Made by a program: the position numbers and the translations under genes. The notes below the pieces were generated by a model. The model made no database searches. It had not been told where the DNA came from and was given only the letters and a program-made list of their open reading frames with translations. Below are positions 5,510 to 5,687 of a DNA stretch of 5,687 nucleotides, one piece after another (the first letter of the stretch is position 1; each line of letters starts with the position of its first letter). Source of the DNA: Oscillospiraceae bacterium (GTDB lineage: Bacteria; Bacillota; Clostridia; Oscillospirales; Acutalibacteraceae); the NCBI GenBank assembly GCA_019422905.1, contig JAHZCM010000019.1, positions 18,544-24,230 on the forward strand, written 5' to 3'.

Positions 5510-5687
5510 ATGGAGAAAAAGTTTAGAATTGGTATCGTGGGCTGCGGCGGCATCGCGAACAGCAAGCATATGCCCTCGCTCAGCAAGCAGTCGGACGTCG
5601 AGCTGGTCGCATTCTGCGACATCATCGAAGAGCGCGCGCAGAAAGCCTGCGCGGATTTCGGCGCGGAGGGCGCGAAGGTTTATACCG
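5510..5687 (+). CDS. Gfo/Idh/MocA family oxidoreductase, N-terminal part (runs off right edge)
   Basis: Only the first 59 codons are present. From ATG at 5510 the product reads MEKKFRIGIVGCGGIANSKH and continues to VYT at the edge. The dinucleotide-binding Rossmann motif is clear: strand FRIGIVG with GCGGIA (about 11-16), a helix, then a second strand ELVAFCD (31-37) whose terminal Asp is in the place that usually binds the cofactor ribose and favours NAD over NADP. These proteins oxidise or reduce a sugar or polyol hydroxyl; well-known members are glucose-fructose oxidoreductase and inositol dehydrogenase. The ribosome binding site AAAGGAG (5494-5500) is 9 nt before the start. It lies 38 nt after the isomerase gene and very likely belongs to the same transcript. 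The substrate cannot be judged from this fragment. Confidence 0.9.
   Translation, partial: MEKKFRIGIVGCGGIANSKHMPSLSKQSDVELVAFCDIIEERAQKACADFGAEGAKVYT

Overview
This window looks like part of a carbohydrate uptake and catabolism locus from a Gram-positive anaerobe, most likely Clostridia in the broad sense (Lachnospiraceae, Oscillospiraceae or similar). The reasons are the strong AGGAGG-type ribosome binding sites, the GTG and TTG starts, a lipoprotein substrate-binding protein with a Cys lipobox, and the LplB/LplC-type permease pair next to a YesM-like sensor kinase. By eye the DNA is moderately GC-rich for that group. The exact taxon cannot be read from the sequence.

Layout. On the minus strand, 1-894 encodes the N-terminal 298 residues of a membrane sensor, almost certainly a YesM-type histidine kinase. 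It has one membrane helix, an extracytoplasmic domain of about 235 residues and a second membrane helix; the kinase part lies off the left edge. A 239-nt divergent intergenic region (895-1133) holds a well-formed minus-strand promoter, a 15-bp perfect palindrome overlapping its -35 box, a GC-rich dyad in the kinase leader, and a consensus -10 box without a recognisable -35 box facing the transporter operon. On the plus strand follow a lipoprotein solute-binding protein (1134-2690), a hairpin (2700-2728), two CUT1-type permeases (2747-3679 and 3700-4590), a short repeat cluster (4581-4630), a TIM-barrel sugar phosphate isomerase/epimerase-like enzyme (4638-5471) and the start of a Gfo/Idh/MocA NAD(P)-dependent oxidoreductase (5510 to the right edge).

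How it may work together (inference). The sensor detects an extracellular sugar or glycoside and, through a response regulator not in this window (typically YesN/AraC-type), activates the divergent operon. The lipoprotein captures the ligand and the two permeases import it, powered by an ATPase encoded elsewhere, since none lies between or beside the permease genes here. The isomerase/epimerase and oxidoreductase then process the imported sugar, possibly by an oxidise, isomerise or cleave route as in inositol or 3-keto-glycoside metabolism. The substrate cannot be determined from the sequence.

No RNA gene, mobile element, CRISPR array or clearly foreign segment was seen. The gene set is a familiar kind of locus. 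The items most worth checking are the regulatory structures between the divergent genes, the two post-transcriptional signals inside the operon, and the function of the isomerase/oxidoreductase pair.
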